Below are positions 36,152 to 45,382 of a stretch of DNA of 64,000 nucleotides, in pieces. The DNA lies in contig NZ_BCVH01000020.1 in the NCBI RefSeq assembly GCF_001591645.1, positions 1 through 64,000 on the forward strand, written 5' to 3'. Position 1 is the first letter of the stretch; every line of letters begins with the position of its first letter. This stretch comes from Robertmurraya korlensis NBRC 107688 (lineage in GTDB: Bacteria > Bacillota > Bacilli > Bacillales > Cytobacillaceae). Under the pieces are notes generated by a model, which was given only the letters and a program-made list of their open reading frames with translations, did no database searches and was not told where the DNA came from. The position numbers and the translations under genes were made by a program.

Positions 36152-36895
36152 ATGAATGACGTTTTGCTCGGAAGTGTTCTCTCTGCCATGTCAACCGGAT
36201 TAGGTGCAGCGATTATTTTATTTATGCATCGGTCGGTAACGCACCGTTGGAGAGACAGTCTACTAGCTTTTACAGCAGGTATCATGATGGCAGCTTCCAC
36301 TATGGGCCTAATTCCTGAAGCCCTTAATACTGGCGGTTTTATACCCTTAATGATTGGTATTTTATTAGGGGTAATTACTTTAACTTGGTTAGAAATGAAA
36401 ATACCTCATATTGATTTACAGCATACGACACAGAAATACGAAATGGAATTTGACGAGAAAGCGATGTTAATTGTTGCGGCAATAACGCTTCATAACATTC
36501 CTGAAGGATTATCCGTTGGAGTGAGTTACGCCACAAATGCTGAAGCTAATACGGGAAATCTAATCGCATTTGCAATTGGACTTCAAAATGCTCCAGAAGG
36601 ATTTTTAGTTGCACTATTTTTAGTGAATCAAAAAATTGAAAAAGGCAAAGCATTTATAGTTGCTACCTTAACAGGTGCAATTGAAATTGTTACCAGCTTA
36701 CTAGGTTTCTATTTAACTTCCTTTGTTGCCATTCTAGTGCCTTACGGTCTTGCCTTTGCAGCAGGAGCTATGCTGTTCATTATTTATAAAGAGCTAATAC
36801 CTGAAAGTCATGGGGACGGGAATGAACGAACATCAACATATTCCTTTATTTCTGGTTTACTTTTTATGATTTTGTTAATTGATCTCTTCTCCTAA
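36152..36895 (+). CDS. ZIP family divalent metal transporter
   Basis: A 247-residue membrane protein with about eight hydrophobic segments. The metal-binding helix 4 signature HNIPEGLSVGVSY lies near residue 115, and helix 5 has QNAPEGF in place of the usual HxxxE, so one histidine is replaced by glutamine. ZIP proteins import zinc, iron or manganese. A TATAAT lies at 36115-36120. It is monocistronic and divergent from fixA. The substrate is not determinable. Confidence 0.85.
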   Translation: MNDVLLGSVLSAMSTGLGAAIILFMHRSVTHRWRDSLLAFTAGIMMAASTMGLIPEALNTGGFIPLMIGILLGVITLTWLEMKIPHIDLQHTTQKYEMEFDEKAMLIVAAITLHNIPEGLSVGVSYATNAEANTGNLIAFAIGLQNAPEGFLVALFLVNQKIEKGKAFIVATLTGAIEIVTSLLGFYLTSFVAILVPYGLAFAAGAMLFIIYKELIPESHGDGNERTSTYSFISGLLFMILLIDLFS

Positions 36896-36904
36896 TCGGC
36901 ATTC

Positions 36905-36930
36905 GGCATGAGTCATTCATGCCTTTTTTT
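36905..36930 (+). terminator. Terminator after the ZIP transporter gene
   Basis: GGCATGA/TCATGCC arms with a 5-nt loop are followed by seven T residues. Confidence 0.88.
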
Positions 36931-37021
36931 ATGTCCATAGGAAAGGCTTGTCAGTTTTACCTACATAGATATGATTTATTGTATAATAAATAGTAAGATA
37001 TTTATTAACGGAGGTGACTTA

Positions 37022-37933
37022 ATGGAAAACCAGCTTAATCATGAAGCCATTCAAATGGAATTAGAGAACCATATACAGCATCGAAAATTACCGAAAAAAA
37101 GCATCATTAAAAGGGCCATTTTTATTTTTCTAGGTGCCATCCTAATGGCTGTAGGTTTAGAGATTTTCCTCATTCCTAATCAAATTATGGATGGTGGTAT
37201 CGTCGGTATTTCAATTATATTGTCGCATCTAACCGCTATTAAAATAGGTCTTATTATCTTCATCTTAAATGTTCCATTCTTTTTCATTGGGTACAAACAA
37301 ATCGGAAAAACCTTCGCACTATCCACACTTTTTGCCATAACCATATTATCAATCGCAACCGTATATCTTCATCCTATTCCCGCATTTACTGATGACATCC
37401 TGTTAGCAACGGTGTTTGGAGGGATTGCATTAGGTGCAGGGGTCGGAATAGTCATTCGCTATGGAGGATCACTTGACGGTACAGAAATCCTAGCTATTTT
37501 AATTAATAAAAAGGTTCCTTTTTCTGTTGGAGAAGTCATCATGTTCTTCAATATATTCATCTTTGGTACCGGTGGGTTTGTGTTTGGGTGGGATCGAGCC
37601 ATGTATTCGATTCTAGCTTATTTTATAGCCTTCAAGACGATTGATATCGTTATTGAAGGTTTAGATCAATCGAAATCTGCATGGATCATAAGTGATAAGC
37701 ATAAAGAAATCGGTGATGCTATTCTGGCTAGACTCGGTAGAGGTGTAACTTTCCTAACCGGAGAAGGGGCATATACAGGAGATGATAAAAAGGTGATTTT
37801 CTGCGTCATTACAAGACTGGAGGAAGCAAAGCTCAAGCTCATTGTAGAGGATCTTGATAATAATGCCTTTTTAGCCGTTGCTGACATAGCAGAAGTTAGA
37901 GGCGGCAGATTTAAGAAACGAGCTATACATTAA
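37022..37933 (+). CDS. YitT family membrane protein
   Basis: A 303-residue protein with about five N-terminal membrane segments (DUF161-type repeats, with GGIVGISIILSH and GGSLDGTEILAILIN as the paired motifs) and a C-terminal soluble DUF2179-like domain (about 220-300). This is the YitT/YqfU/YxkD family, of unknown function. The frame opens at 36971; the ATG at 37022 follows GGAGGTGA and fits the family start. A TATAAT-like box at about 36982-36987 precedes it. Confidence 0.82.
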   Translation: MENQLNHEAIQMELENHIQHRKLPKKSIIKRAIFIFLGAILMAVGLEIFLIPNQIMDGGIVGISIILSHLTAIKIGLIIFILNVPFFFIGYKQIGKTFALSTLFAITILSIATVYLHPIPAFTDDILLATVFGGIALGAGVGIVIRYGGSLDGTEILAILINKKVPFSVGEVIMFFNIFIFGTGGFVFGWDRAMYSILAYFIAFKTIDIVIEGLDQSKSAWIISDKHKEIGDAILARLGRGVTFLTGEGAYTGDDKKVIFCVITRLEEAKLKLIVEDLDNNAFLAVADIAEVRGGRFKKRAIH

Positions 37934-37943
37934 CTTATTCCAC

Positions 37944-37980
37944 AAAAAAGGAAGGAGAGATATCGTCTCCTTCCTTTTTA
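37944..37980. terminator. Terminator between the YitT-family gene and spo0E
   Basis: A 14-bp stem AAAAAGGAAGGAGA/TCTCCTTCCTTTTT with a 7-nt loop lies between convergent genes. Confidence 0.9.
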
Positions 37981-37986
37981 ATCTAT

Positions 37987-38226
37987 TTAAACACATAAGA
38001 TGTTATTAGGCCACATAAACATTGCTTGTTTTCTTATAATCTTTATTTCTTTTTTGCTTTTCTTCTTCTCTTTTGATAAGCATTGATATTCAAAAATCAA
38101 CTTATCTAGCTCCTGGCTACACTCAATTGTCTCTTCCCCACCTAGACCATTTACTTGCGCAGATTCAATCATTTTCTCTCTCATTTGTTGAATCGTGGCA
38201 AGCATTTCTCTGCTATTCTGCTGCAC
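37987..38226 (-). CDS. spo0E: Spo0E-like aspartyl-phosphate phosphatase
   Basis: A 79-residue helical protein carrying the Spo0E-family signature SQELDKLI near residues 37-44. Such proteins remove phosphate from Spo0A-P and so delay sporulation. Its place next to the mtn cluster matches B. subtilis spo0E. The C-terminus is basic and ends in a short hydrophobic stretch. The start is GTG at 38226, 8 nt after AGGAGG. Spo0A-box-like elements lie 130-170 bp upstream. Confidence 0.78.
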   Translation of the reverse strand: MQQNSREMLATIQQMREKMIESAQVNGLGGEETIECSQELDKLIFEYQCLSKEKKKSKKEIKIIRKQAMFMWPNNILCV

Positions 38227-38350
38227 CCCGTTAACCTCCTAATACTCCATAAATCCGCTAAAAATTACATCACTTGATGAATTATTGCAAGAAATCTTAT
38301 AAAAGTAAATAGAATCGCAAAATAAGACAAAGTTTTCTTACTATTTTTTT

Positions 38351-38396
38351 AAAACGACAAAAAACACGCATAAATCCCTATTGCCATTCGACAAAA
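38351..38396 (-). promoter_or_regulatory. Spo0A-box-like elements upstream of spo0E
   Basis: On the minus strand TTTTGTCGAA (38396-38387) matches the 0A box exactly, and TTTTGTCGTT (38360-38351) matches at eight of ten positions. They lie between the mtnD terminator and spo0E. The distance to spo0E (about 130-170 bp) is long, so regulation is not certain. Confidence 0.5.
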
Positions 38397-38414
38397 ATCG
38401 ATTTCTTTAAAAGC

Positions 38415-38450
38415 AAAAAAGGCACTAGAAGATAGACTCTAGTACCTTTT
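38415..38450 (-). terminator. Terminator after mtnD
   Basis: On the minus strand GGTACTAGA and TCTAGTGCC arms (one mismatch) are followed by TTTTTTG. It closes the mtnWXBD operon. Confidence 0.82.
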
Positions 38451-38460
38451 CGAAAAAACA

Positions 38461-38994
38461 TTAAGCTTCTACTTCATTCTTCTCATAGATTGGAACCCAT
38501 CCTTCAGTTGTTACGAAAATACGGATGGCAACAACCTTTCTATCCTCTTGAAGGGTAAAGTAATGTCTAACATTTGGAGGAACTGAAATAAGATCACCTG
38601 GATTCAAGAACACCTCAAAAAACTCTCCATTTAAACCTTGGATGATAAACACTCCGTGTCCACTAACAATAAAACGAACTTCATCGTCTGTGTGGTGATG
38701 CTCTTTTTGGAAATTGGTTAATAGCTGCTCTAGGTTAGGAGTATGTTCTGCAAGAGAAATTACATCCTGTGCTTGGTATCCACGTTTCTCTGAGATCTCA
38801 GCAATTTCAGTTGAGAATGCCGATAAGATTTCTGCTTTCTCTTCATCTGTTAAAATATATTTCTCTTGAAGATTGCTAGGGAGTTTTGTAATATCCCAAT
38901 GCTCATAGATTACCTCTTGAGATTGTAAAAATGCTGCTACTTCTTTTTGATCTCTAATTTCTTCTTTTGTGCTTTGAAATACGATATGTGCCAT
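38461..38994 (-). CDS. mtnD: Acireductone dioxygenase
   Basis: A 177-residue cupin. The metal ligands lie in EHHHTDDEVRF (H-x-H-x4-E) near residue 95 and in PPNVRHYFTL near 138. With iron it converts acireductone to 2-keto-4-methylthiobutyrate and formate; with nickel it gives an off-pathway product. It is the last gene of the mtnWXBD operon, 15 bp after mtnB, and has AAAGGAG upstream of its ATG. Confidence 0.95.
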   Translation of the reverse strand: MAHIVFQSTKEEIRDQKEVAAFLQSQEVIYEHWDITKLPSNLQEKYILTDEEKAEILSAFSTEIAEISEKRGYQAQDVISLAEHTPNLEQLLTNFQKEHHHTDDEVRFIVSGHGVFIIQGLNGEFFEVFLNPGDLISVPPNVRHYFTLQEDRKVVAIRIFVTTEGWVPIYEKNEVEA

Positions 38995-39009
38995 TTTCTT
39001 AATACTCCT

Positions 39010-39630
39010 TTATATTTTATTTTTATAATCTAGAAGGCGTAGATGATAGCGAAATAGGAATTCAGATGCTTCTAGTAGTTTTTTTGCCTCGAATGCATTC
39101 TTACCCCAAACGGTTATTCCATGATTTCGGATTAACACAGCACCTTTATCTTCTTGTATATACTCACTGAATTCCTTTGCAAGTGTGGGAATATGAGCAG
39201 GATTACTGATAATTGGAATTCGGAGTACAGCATCCTCATCCCACAGATCAAAAGCTTTTATTAACTCCTGACCTGCAAAGACTACTTCACCTTTATCACC
39301 ATATAATTCAGATATAATGTTATTATCAACGGTATGAACGTGTAAGCTACAACCCGCTGATGTTTTTTGGTATATTTCAACATGTAAGAGAGTTTCCGCA
39401 GAAGGCTTCAGATGTGTTTCATTTACCGGTTTACCATTGCCATCTACAAGTAAAAAATCTTCTGACGTCCTTTTTCTCTTATCCTTACCACTGGCTGTTA
39501 CAAGGAATTGTAAAGGATCGTCATTAACTTTTATGGCCAAATTCCCGCTTGTTCCCATAAACCAATCACGCACAGCAAGCTCATCTTTCACGTCTGCAAG
39601 CTCTTCCCAACGTTCTGTTAACAAACTCAT
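39010..39630 (-). CDS. mtnB: Methylthioribulose-1-phosphate dehydratase
   Basis: A 206-residue class II aldolase-fold enzyme. Zinc ligands are in [10 protein letters not shown] near residue 98 and in [10 protein letters not shown] near 168, with the active-site glutamate in SAETLLHVE. It dehydrates 5-methylthioribulose-1-phosphate. It overlaps mtnX by 4 nt (ATGA), so translation is coupled. Confidence 0.94.
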   Translation of the reverse strand: MSLLTERWEELADVKDELAVRDWFMGTSGNLAIKVNDDPLQFLVTASGKDKRKRTSEDFLLVDGNGKPVNETHLKPSAETLLHVEIYQKTSAGCSLHVHTVDNNIISELYGDKGEVVFAGQELIKAFDLWDEDAVLRIPIISNPAHIPTLAKEFSEYIQEDKGAVLIRNHGITVWGKNAFEAKKLLEASEFLFRYHLRLLDYKNKI

Positions 39631-40289
39631 CCAATCAACTCCTCTACCTGCGACATATGCTTGATTACATCATAAAAAGTAACAAACTCTCGATAGTTTA
39701 AACCATACTCCTCTGATTTTTCTAATAGGAGCTCTCTTGCAATTACTAGATCCGCTTGTTTGGCTGCTTGTAGATCTGTTACAGAATCACCAATTACTAC
39801 TTTATAGAAGTCTTCTTTAAGGCTACGAATAATACTTGGTTTGCAACATCCACAATCATTCTCACACTGCTCATCACAAGCATTAGGCCAAAGGATGTTT
39901 ATATACTCTCCACTAAAATCAGCAACATTACAATAAACCCCTGCAAAAGGACCGTATGTCTCTAATATAGGATGAACAAAAAAATCAATTCCACCGCTCA
40001 CTATATACAAAGGAATATTCTGTTCTTTCAAGAACTTTACAAAATCAGCAAATCCTTCACGTATTTTCACATTTTCAATCGCGTACGTGATGATTTCTTC
40101 TTTTTTAGAAGAAGGCAACAATGAAAAGAGCCTTCCTACGCCTTCTCGAATCGACATTCGTTCAGACAATATATCATCCTTTAAAAGCTCCCATTCAGGT
40201 GGGGCAAATTTTTTCATAATGGCAATTATATTATCCTTCTCGGTGATGGTGCCATCAAAATCACAGAATACAGCTATTTTCTTGCTCAT
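39627..40289 (-). CDS. mtnX: 2-hydroxy-3-keto-5-methylthiopentenyl-1-phosphate phosphatase
   Basis: A 220-residue HAD phosphatase. The nucleophile motif is FCDFDGTIT at residues 8-16, the second motif SGG near 100 and the distal [12 protein letters not shown] near 168. A cysteine cluster ([13 protein letters not shown]) in the cap is typical of MtnX. It dephosphorylates the product of MtnW. It overlaps both mtnW and mtnB by 4 nt. Confidence 0.93.
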   Translation of the reverse strand: MSKKIAVFCDFDGTITEKDNIIAIMKKFAPPEWELLKDDILSERMSIREGVGRLFSLLPSSKKEEIITYAIENVKIREGFADFVKFLKEQNIPLYIVSGGIDFFVHPILETYGPFAGVYCNVADFSGEYINILWPNACDEQCENDCGCCKPSIIRSLKEDFYKVVIGDSVTDLQAAKQADLVIARELLLEKSEEYGLNYREFVTFYDVIKHMSQVEELIG

Positions 40290-41518
40290 GATTGTTTGGC
40301 CACCTCAGTAACTCCCCACAGTTCAATTGCTGTCGCTAGCTCAGGATATTGCTGTGAATTTTCTCTCAAAGGCAGCCCTTTTTGGCTTAACTCGATAGCT
40401 TGGCGGAAAGCCTGGCCTCCACCTCTCGCTCCAGCTGGATGGCCATGTACGCCACCTCCAGCATTAATCACACTATCCAAACCAAAATCTTGCAGTAAAA
40501 GTGGTACTAACCCAGGGTGAATACCTGCCGAAGGAACTGGGAAGCTTTTTCTCATAGGCTCTGAGTTATCTGTTAGCGCTTCAGCGATAGATAATGCTGC
40601 TTGCTTTTCAAGAGCTACCGAACCGTATGGAGATGGGAACAAAGATAAATCAGCACCAGCGTAACGCAATAATTTCCCTAGTAAAAGCGAATGAGATATC
40701 CCATAAACACTAGATGATGTTAAGGCACCACTTACAGCGGGATGTGCCATAATCGGAAGATCTACTCCTTCGTCTTCCCTTAGCTCTTGCAAAACATCTA
40801 GGCCATATGCAAATACATTAAATAATAGTAAGTCTGCACCTAGCTCTTTTGCTTTTTTGGCTTTTTCAATTAATTGTGATGTTCGGCCTGTTATGTTCAC
40901 TGCATACAATGTACGATGGCCCGTCTCTTCATAAACCTGTTTCAACACTTCCCTGCCACCCGAAATCCTCTGTTCAAAAGGGGTTAAAGGGTTGTCAAAA
41001 AGAATCTCATCATCCTTTACAAAATCCACTCCACCCAATGCCTGTTCGCGTAATTGGCTGAAGAGGAAAGGTAGATCTCTACCAAGAATTCCTTTAAAAA
41101 TACTCATCAATAACGGACGATCATACACACCAATCTTTTCTCTTAGGCCATCAATACCAAATTTAGGTCCAGGAAATGCCTGTATTAGTTCTTTTGAAAA
41201 CTCAAGATCAAGTAGCTTAACCTTCCCGTCAAGAGAGAGCTTTCCAAACACAGTCGTTAAAATAGCTGGAAGATCTGGCGAGAAGTTATTTGAAGGATAA
41301 GCAATCTTTAACTTCGCTACCGTTTCATTTGTTTGATCATCTACGTATAATTTTTCTGTTGAAATAACCCTACCTTTGAATTTTTGTAATTGCTCTTGTT
41401 CAAGCTTTTGTAATTGGGTCCATGAACCAACTGTTAAGCCAAGCGCAATTTCCTCTGCTTTTTTCTCTGGGTTATGTTTGGCGTCATGCACCAAGTAAGT
41501 TGCGATAATCTCACTCAT
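40286..41518 (-). CDS. mtnW: RuBisCO-like 2,3-diketo-5-methylthiopentyl-1-phosphate enolase
   Basis: A 410-residue RuBisCO-like protein. The lysine that becomes carbamylated lies in [10 protein letters not shown], followed by the metal ligands, and the phosphate-binding stretch is [10 protein letters not shown]. It catalyses enolisation in methionine salvage, not CO2 fixation. The frame reaches 41569, but that extension lies inside the riboswitch terminator; the ATG at 41518 follows AAAGGA. It heads mtnWXBD under a SAM-I riboswitch. Confidence 0.95.
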   Translation of the reverse strand: MSEIIATYLVHDAKHNPEKKAEEIALGLTVGSWTQLQKLEQEQLQKFKGRVISTEKLYVDDQTNETVAKLKIAYPSNNFSPDLPAILTTVFGKLSLDGKVKLLDLEFSKELIQAFPGPKFGIDGLREKIGVYDRPLLMSIFKGILGRDLPFLFSQLREQALGGVDFVKDDEILFDNPLTPFEQRISGGREVLKQVYEETGHRTLYAVNITGRTSQLIEKAKKAKELGADLLLFNVFAYGLDVLQELREDEGVDLPIMAHPAVSGALTSSSVYGISHSLLLGKLLRYAGADLSLFPSPYGSVALEKQAALSIAEALTDNSEPMRKSFPVPSAGIHPGLVPLLLQDFGLDSVINAGGGVHGHPAGARGGGQAFRQAIELSQKGLPLRENSQQYPELATAIELWGVTEVAKQS

Positions 41519-41554
41519 TTGCTTTCGTCCTTTCTCTCCAATACGCATACACAT

Positions 41555-41585
41555 AAAAAACCTCTTCATGTCATCAGAAGAGGTT
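41555..41585 (-). terminator. SAM-responsive terminator of the mtnWXBD leader
   Basis: On the minus strand AACCTCTTC and GAAGAGGTT arms are followed by TTTTTT. It lies between the aptamer and mtnW and is the expression platform that stops transcription when SAM is bound. Confidence 0.9.
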
Positions 41586-41606
41586 AGTATCGTAAACTAA
41601 CATCTC

Positions 41607-41710
41607 CTTATCTATCAGCATTTGCTGCAAGAATTAGCACCGTGCTCACAAAAATTGTAAGTCGGTTGCCGGGCTTCATCGGGCTCGTCCCTCCACCTGC
41701 TCTTGATAAG
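41607..41710 (-). ncRNA. SAM-I (S-box) riboswitch of mtnWXBD
   Basis: On the minus strand CTTATC (41710) pairs with GATAAG (41607) as P1. The conserved S-box core AGAGCAGGTGGAGGGA, GATGAAGCCCGGCAACC and CACGGTGCTAATTC is present in order. It controls the mtnWXBD operon by termination. Confidence 0.96.
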
Positions 41711-41793
41711 AAAACGAATGTTTTCATTATGAAATTATTGTTATACTTCAATTGATTCTGATTATTCCAGAATTTATTTCGACTGTCAATACA

Positions 41794-42969
41794 TTAACTA
41801 AAAATTTGGAGCTTTGAAATTCTTTCAACAGCTTCCTTTAAACGTGCCTCAGAAGTGAGTAGCCCTACACGGACATATCCTTCTCCCCACGTACCAAAAC
41901 CAATTCCAGGAGCTACTGCAATATGTGCTTTCTCTAGTAACAGATCGGCAAATTGCTCGGATGTATAGCCGTTAGGCACCTTTAGCCATGCAAAAAACGA
42001 TCCTTCGGGAGCAACTACTTTCCATCCCAATTCTTGAAGGCCCCCGATAAACACATCTCTTCTCGATTCATACAAAGCATTTAACTCATGTACACAAGCT
42101 TGTGACTCGGTCAACGCTGCAGCCGCCGCTTCTTGAACAGCTCCAAAAAGACTAACATATAGATGGTCTTGCAACAAATTCAGAGCAGAAATGACACTCT
42201 CATTCCCAACCGCGAAGCCGACTCTCCAACCTGCCATATTAAACGTCTTTGATAATGTATAAATTTCTATTCCTACATCCTTTGCACCTTCTGCCTGTAG
42301 GAAGCTAATTGGTTTGTGGCCATTAAAGCCAATGGCTCCGTAAGCAAAATCATGCACAACACATATCCCATGATTTTTTGCAAGAGTGACTGTATTCTCA
42401 AAAAACCCCTTATTTGCTATTGCACCTGTCGGGTTATTCGGATAATTTAAGAACATAAGCTTCGCTTTTTCAAGGTCGCTCTTGGATAGTTCCGTATAGT
42501 CTGGAAGAAATTGATTTTCCTCTTTTAATGGCATTGTAATCATTTCTGCCTGTGCTAGGGCCACACCTGACCAATAGTCCGGATAACCGGGATCTGGGAC
42601 AAGAATATGTTCACCTGAATTTAATAGGCATTGTGGGATCTCAACAAGACCTGCTTTTCCTCCGAAAAGGATAGCCACTTCTTTCTCTGGATCGATATCC
42701 ACATTATATTCTCTTTTATAAAATGCTGCTGCAGCCTCTTTTAATGATGCAAAGCCTTGGAAGGGAGAGTATTTGTGATTATTCGGGTTCTCAGCTGCAA
42801 TTTGCAATGCTTTTACAATATGTGCGGGTGTCGGCTGATCAGGATTTCCTTGTCCCAAGTTTATGACATCATGCCCATCACTAATTTGTTTATTTACTTT
42901 TGCTACAAGTGAAGCGAAGAATTGTTTGGGTAAGCTTTTTAATAATTTTGATTGAGGAAATATCATCAT
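41794..42969 (-). CDS. mtnE: 2-keto-4-methylthiobutyrate aminotransferase MtnE-like
   Basis: A 391-residue PLP aminotransferase. The lysine lies in YTLSKTFNMAGWRVG near residue 235, with NYPNNPTG and HDFAYGAIGF upstream. In Bacillus methionine salvage this enzyme (MtnE/MtnV, YkrV) makes methionine from 2-keto-4-methylthiobutyrate. It is upstream of the mtnWXBD riboswitch on the same strand and divergent from mtnU. No S-box precedes it. Confidence in the reaction rests on context; related aminotransferases look alike. Confidence 0.87.
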   Translation of the reverse strand: MMIFPQSKLLKSLPKQFFASLVAKVNKQISDGHDVINLGQGNPDQPTPAHIVKALQIAAENPNNHKYSPFQGFASLKEAAAAFYKREYNVDIDPEKEVAILFGGKAGLVEIPQCLLNSGEHILVPDPGYPDYWSGVALAQAEMITMPLKEENQFLPDYTELSKSDLEKAKLMFLNYPNNPTGAIANKGFFENTVTLAKNHGICVVHDFAYGAIGFNGHKPISFLQAEGAKDVGIEIYTLSKTFNMAGWRVGFAVGNESVISALNLLQDHLYVSLFGAVQEAAAAALTESQACVHELNALYESRRDVFIGGLQELGWKVVAPEGSFFAWLKVPNGYTSEQFADLLLEKAHIAVAPGIGFGTWGEGYVRVGLLTSEARLKEAVERISKLQIFS

Positions 42970-43096
42970 TTTTTCACCTACTTTAGATAATTCGGGTAAT
43001 CGACAATTTTATATTGAAAAACTAGTCACAAATGTATATCGTAAATGACAACTTGTAAAGTAGTTTTACAATTTTTTTTTAGAAAGGTGGATTCTT

Positions 43097-43873
43097 ATGA
43101 AGGTTTCTTGTATTCAGATGGACATAAGCTTTGGAAATGTAGAAGAAAACTTTCAAAAAGCTGAGAGATTAATAAAGTCGGCTATGGCTGAAAATCCTGA
43201 CTTAGTCGTACTTCCAGAGTTATGGACGACAGGTTATGATTTAACTCGCCTTGACGTTCTAGCAGACGTGGAAGCAAAAAAGAGTATTGAGTTTTTGCAG
43301 AAATTAGCTAAACAACATCAGGTACACATAGTTGGTGGGTCTGTTGCCTCCAGGGAGAACAATGGTGTCTATAACACACTCCTCGTCATAAATAATGAAG
43401 GGGAACTCGTATCCACATATAGTAAGGCTCATCTTTTTAAGCTGATGAACGAGCATGAACATCTTCAATCTGGAAGTACAAAAGGATTATTTGAACTTAA
43501 CAATAAACTTTTTGCAGGATTGATATGCTATGACATTCGCTTTCCCGAATGGATTCGTGCTCATACGACAGAAGGTGCAGAGACAATCGTTATTGTGGCT
43601 GAATGGCCTCTCCCTCGTTTGAACCATTGGAGGTCATTATTAATTGCAAGAGCAATTGAAAATCAATGTTATGTCATAGCCTGTAATCGTTCTGGATCAG
43701 ATCCTGACAACGTATTTGCTGGACATTCGATGATTATTAATCCTTGGGGAGAAGTCATTGCTGAAGGAGACGAACTTGAATCAATTGTTACAGGCGAAAT
43801 TGATTTGACAGAAGTGAAGAAAGTCCGAAATACCATTCCTATTTTTTCAGATCGACGGACAGACTTATATTAA
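43097..43873 (+). CDS. mtnU: Nitrilase-family amidohydrolase MtnU
   Basis: A 258-residue carbon-nitrogen hydrolase. The catalytic Glu-Lys-Cys triad is visible in LPELWTTG (near 41), YSKAHLF (near 114) and GLICYDIRFPE (near 148). In B. subtilis MtnU is placed in methionine salvage, probably as an omega-amidase removing the 2-ketoglutaramate formed by MtnE with glutamine. The ATG follows AGAAAGGTGG. It precedes the S-box of mtnK on the same strand. Confidence 0.88.
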   Translation: MKVSCIQMDISFGNVEENFQKAERLIKSAMAENPDLVVLPELWTTGYDLTRLDVLADVEAKKSIEFLQKLAKQHQVHIVGGSVASRENNGVYNTLLVINNEGELVSTYSKAHLFKLMNEHEHLQSGSTKGLFELNNKLFAGLICYDIRFPEWIRAHTTEGAETIVIVAEWPLPRLNHWRSLLIARAIENQCYVIACNRSGSDPDNVFAGHSMIINPWGEVIAEGDELESIVTGEIDLTEVKKVRNTIPIFSDRRTDLY

Positions 43874-43941
43874 AAACTGTTGACAACTTTAACACTATGC
43901 TGATATGATTCTCATCAGTGAATATTAACTGAAAATTACAT

Positions 43942-44099
43942 CTCTTATCAAGAGTAGGCAGAGGGATTTGGCCCGATGAAGCCCAGCAACCGACCGTAAT
44001 ACCATTGTGAAATGGGGCGCTAAAACGAAAGCGCCGGAGTAATCCGTAAGGCACGGTGCTAATTCCAACAGAAAGAATTTCCTTTCTGGTAGATAAGAG
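43942..44099 (+). ncRNA. SAM-I (S-box) riboswitch of mtnK
   Basis: P1 is CTCTTATC (43942) with GATAAGAG (44092-44099). The core elements AGAGTAGGCAGAGGGA, GATGAAGCCCAGCAACC and GCACGGTGCTAATTCC are in order. The P3 region is longer than in the mtnW copy. It controls mtnK. Confidence 0.96.
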
Positions 44100-44150
44100 G
44101 TTTGTTGACTAAAGCCTCAAACCTCTTTCTAGTAGAAAGAGGTTTTTTTA
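44095..44150 (+). terminator. Antiterminator/terminator of the mtnK leader
   Basis: AAACCTCTTTCT (44119-44130) and AGAAAGAGGTTT (44134-44145) form the terminator with a T tail. AGAGGTTTG at 44097 can pair with CAAACCTCT instead, giving the antiterminator when SAM is absent. Confidence 0.92.
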
Positions 44151-44171
44151 TGCAATAGGAGGATAATCATT

Positions 44172-45359
44172 ATGTCAACAGTAGTAAAAGAAACCTATCA
44201 ACCACTAACAGAAGAAACAGCTATCTTACTAGCAAAAGAGAGAAATTTATTCCCTGAAACTAGTACTCTATCGTGTACCGAAATAGGAGATGGAAACTTA
44301 AATTTAGTTTTTCATATTAAAGATCAAGCTGGAAATGGAATCATTATTAAACAAGCACTTCCCTATGCAAAAGTAGTAGGAGAGTCTTGGCCACTCACAT
44401 TACAACGAGCAACCATTGAGGCTGAGGCATTAAAACTTTTTAAGAAGCATGCTCCTGAATTTGTTCCTGAAGTGTATTATACGAATGAAACATTAGCCAT
44501 AACGATTATGGAGGATCTTTCCCATCTAACTATTGCTAGAAAAGGGTTAATTGATGGAAACGAATATCCATTGCTATCAAGCCACCTTGGAACATACCTA
44601 GCCAATACCACCTTTTTCACATCGGAGTTCGGCTTGGATAAGGGACAAAAGAAAGAGCTTGTTGGAAAGTTTATTAACCCGGAATTATGTAAAATTACAG
44701 AGGACCTTATATTCTCAGATCCTTATTTTGATGCTGAGACAAATGATTTTGAACCACAGCTTACTTCAGAGGTTGAAAAACTATGGAATGATACAGAGTT
44801 AAAACTTCAAGTGGCGTTACTAAGAAAAAGCTTTTTAACAGAGGCTGAGGCCCTTTTACATGGGGATCTTCATACAGGAAGCTTATTTGTTTCGAAAGAA
44901 GAAACAAAAGTAATTGACCCGGAATTTGCCTACTTTGGTCCAGTAGGTTTTGATATTGGTCAAGTGATAGCCAATTTATTGTTTCAAGCAATTGCCTTCC
45001 AAGAAAAGTCCGAGGCGGTATACTCTCAAGTAAGAACATTTTGGAATGTGTATCAGAACCAATTTTCCGTACTCTGGGAAAATGACAATTTGGAACCATT
45101 TTCAAAAGTTAACGGTTTCCTTTCTCACACTCTACAAAAATACTTTCAAGATGCAATCGGATTTGCTGGTTGCGAACTTATTAGAAGAACCATTGGTCTT
45201 GCCCATGTCGCAGACTTAGATGGTCTTTCGGACGAAAAAGAGCGAATCGCAGCAAAAGGAAAGACATTAGCGTTAGGCAGAGAACTAATTCTCAAGCGTA
45301 ATGAGTTCACATCCATTGAAGAGTTAGTTACATTTTTACAAACAAAAAAATACGAGTAG
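44172..45359 (+). CDS. mtnK: Methylthioribose kinase
   Basis: A 395-residue kinase of the APH-like fold. The catalytic loop is LLHGDLHTGSLFV near residue 232 and the metal-binding motif IDPEFAYFGP near 249. It phosphorylates 5-methylthioribose at C1, the entry step of salvage. In B. subtilis it is followed by mtnA; here the next gene is ogt on the other strand, so mtnA is not at this locus. The ATG follows AGGAGG. Confidence 0.95.
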   Translation: MSTVVKETYQPLTEETAILLAKERNLFPETSTLSCTEIGDGNLNLVFHIKDQAGNGIIIKQALPYAKVVGESWPLTLQRATIEAEALKLFKKHAPEFVPEVYYTNETLAITIMEDLSHLTIARKGLIDGNEYPLLSSHLGTYLANTTFFTSEFGLDKGQKKELVGKFINPELCKITEDLIFSDPYFDAETNDFEPQLTSEVEKLWNDTELKLQVALLRKSFLTEAEALLHGDLHTGSLFVSKEETKVIDPEFAYFGPVGFDIGQVIANLLFQAIAFQEKSEAVYSQVRTFWNVYQNQFSVLWENDNLEPFSKVNGFLSHTLQKYFQDAIGFAGCELIRRTIGLAHVADLDGLSDEKERIAAKGKTLALGRELILKRNEFTSIEELVTFLQTKKYE

Positions 45360-45374
45360 ATGATTCTCTACTCG
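45353..45374. terminator. Bidirectional terminator between mtnK and ogt
   Basis: CGAGTAGA/TCTACTCG arms with a 6-nt loop overlap the mtnK stop codon. The T tract is good on the minus strand (TATTTTTTT) and weak on the plus strand. Confidence 0.75.
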
Positions 45375-45382
45375 GAAACTTT

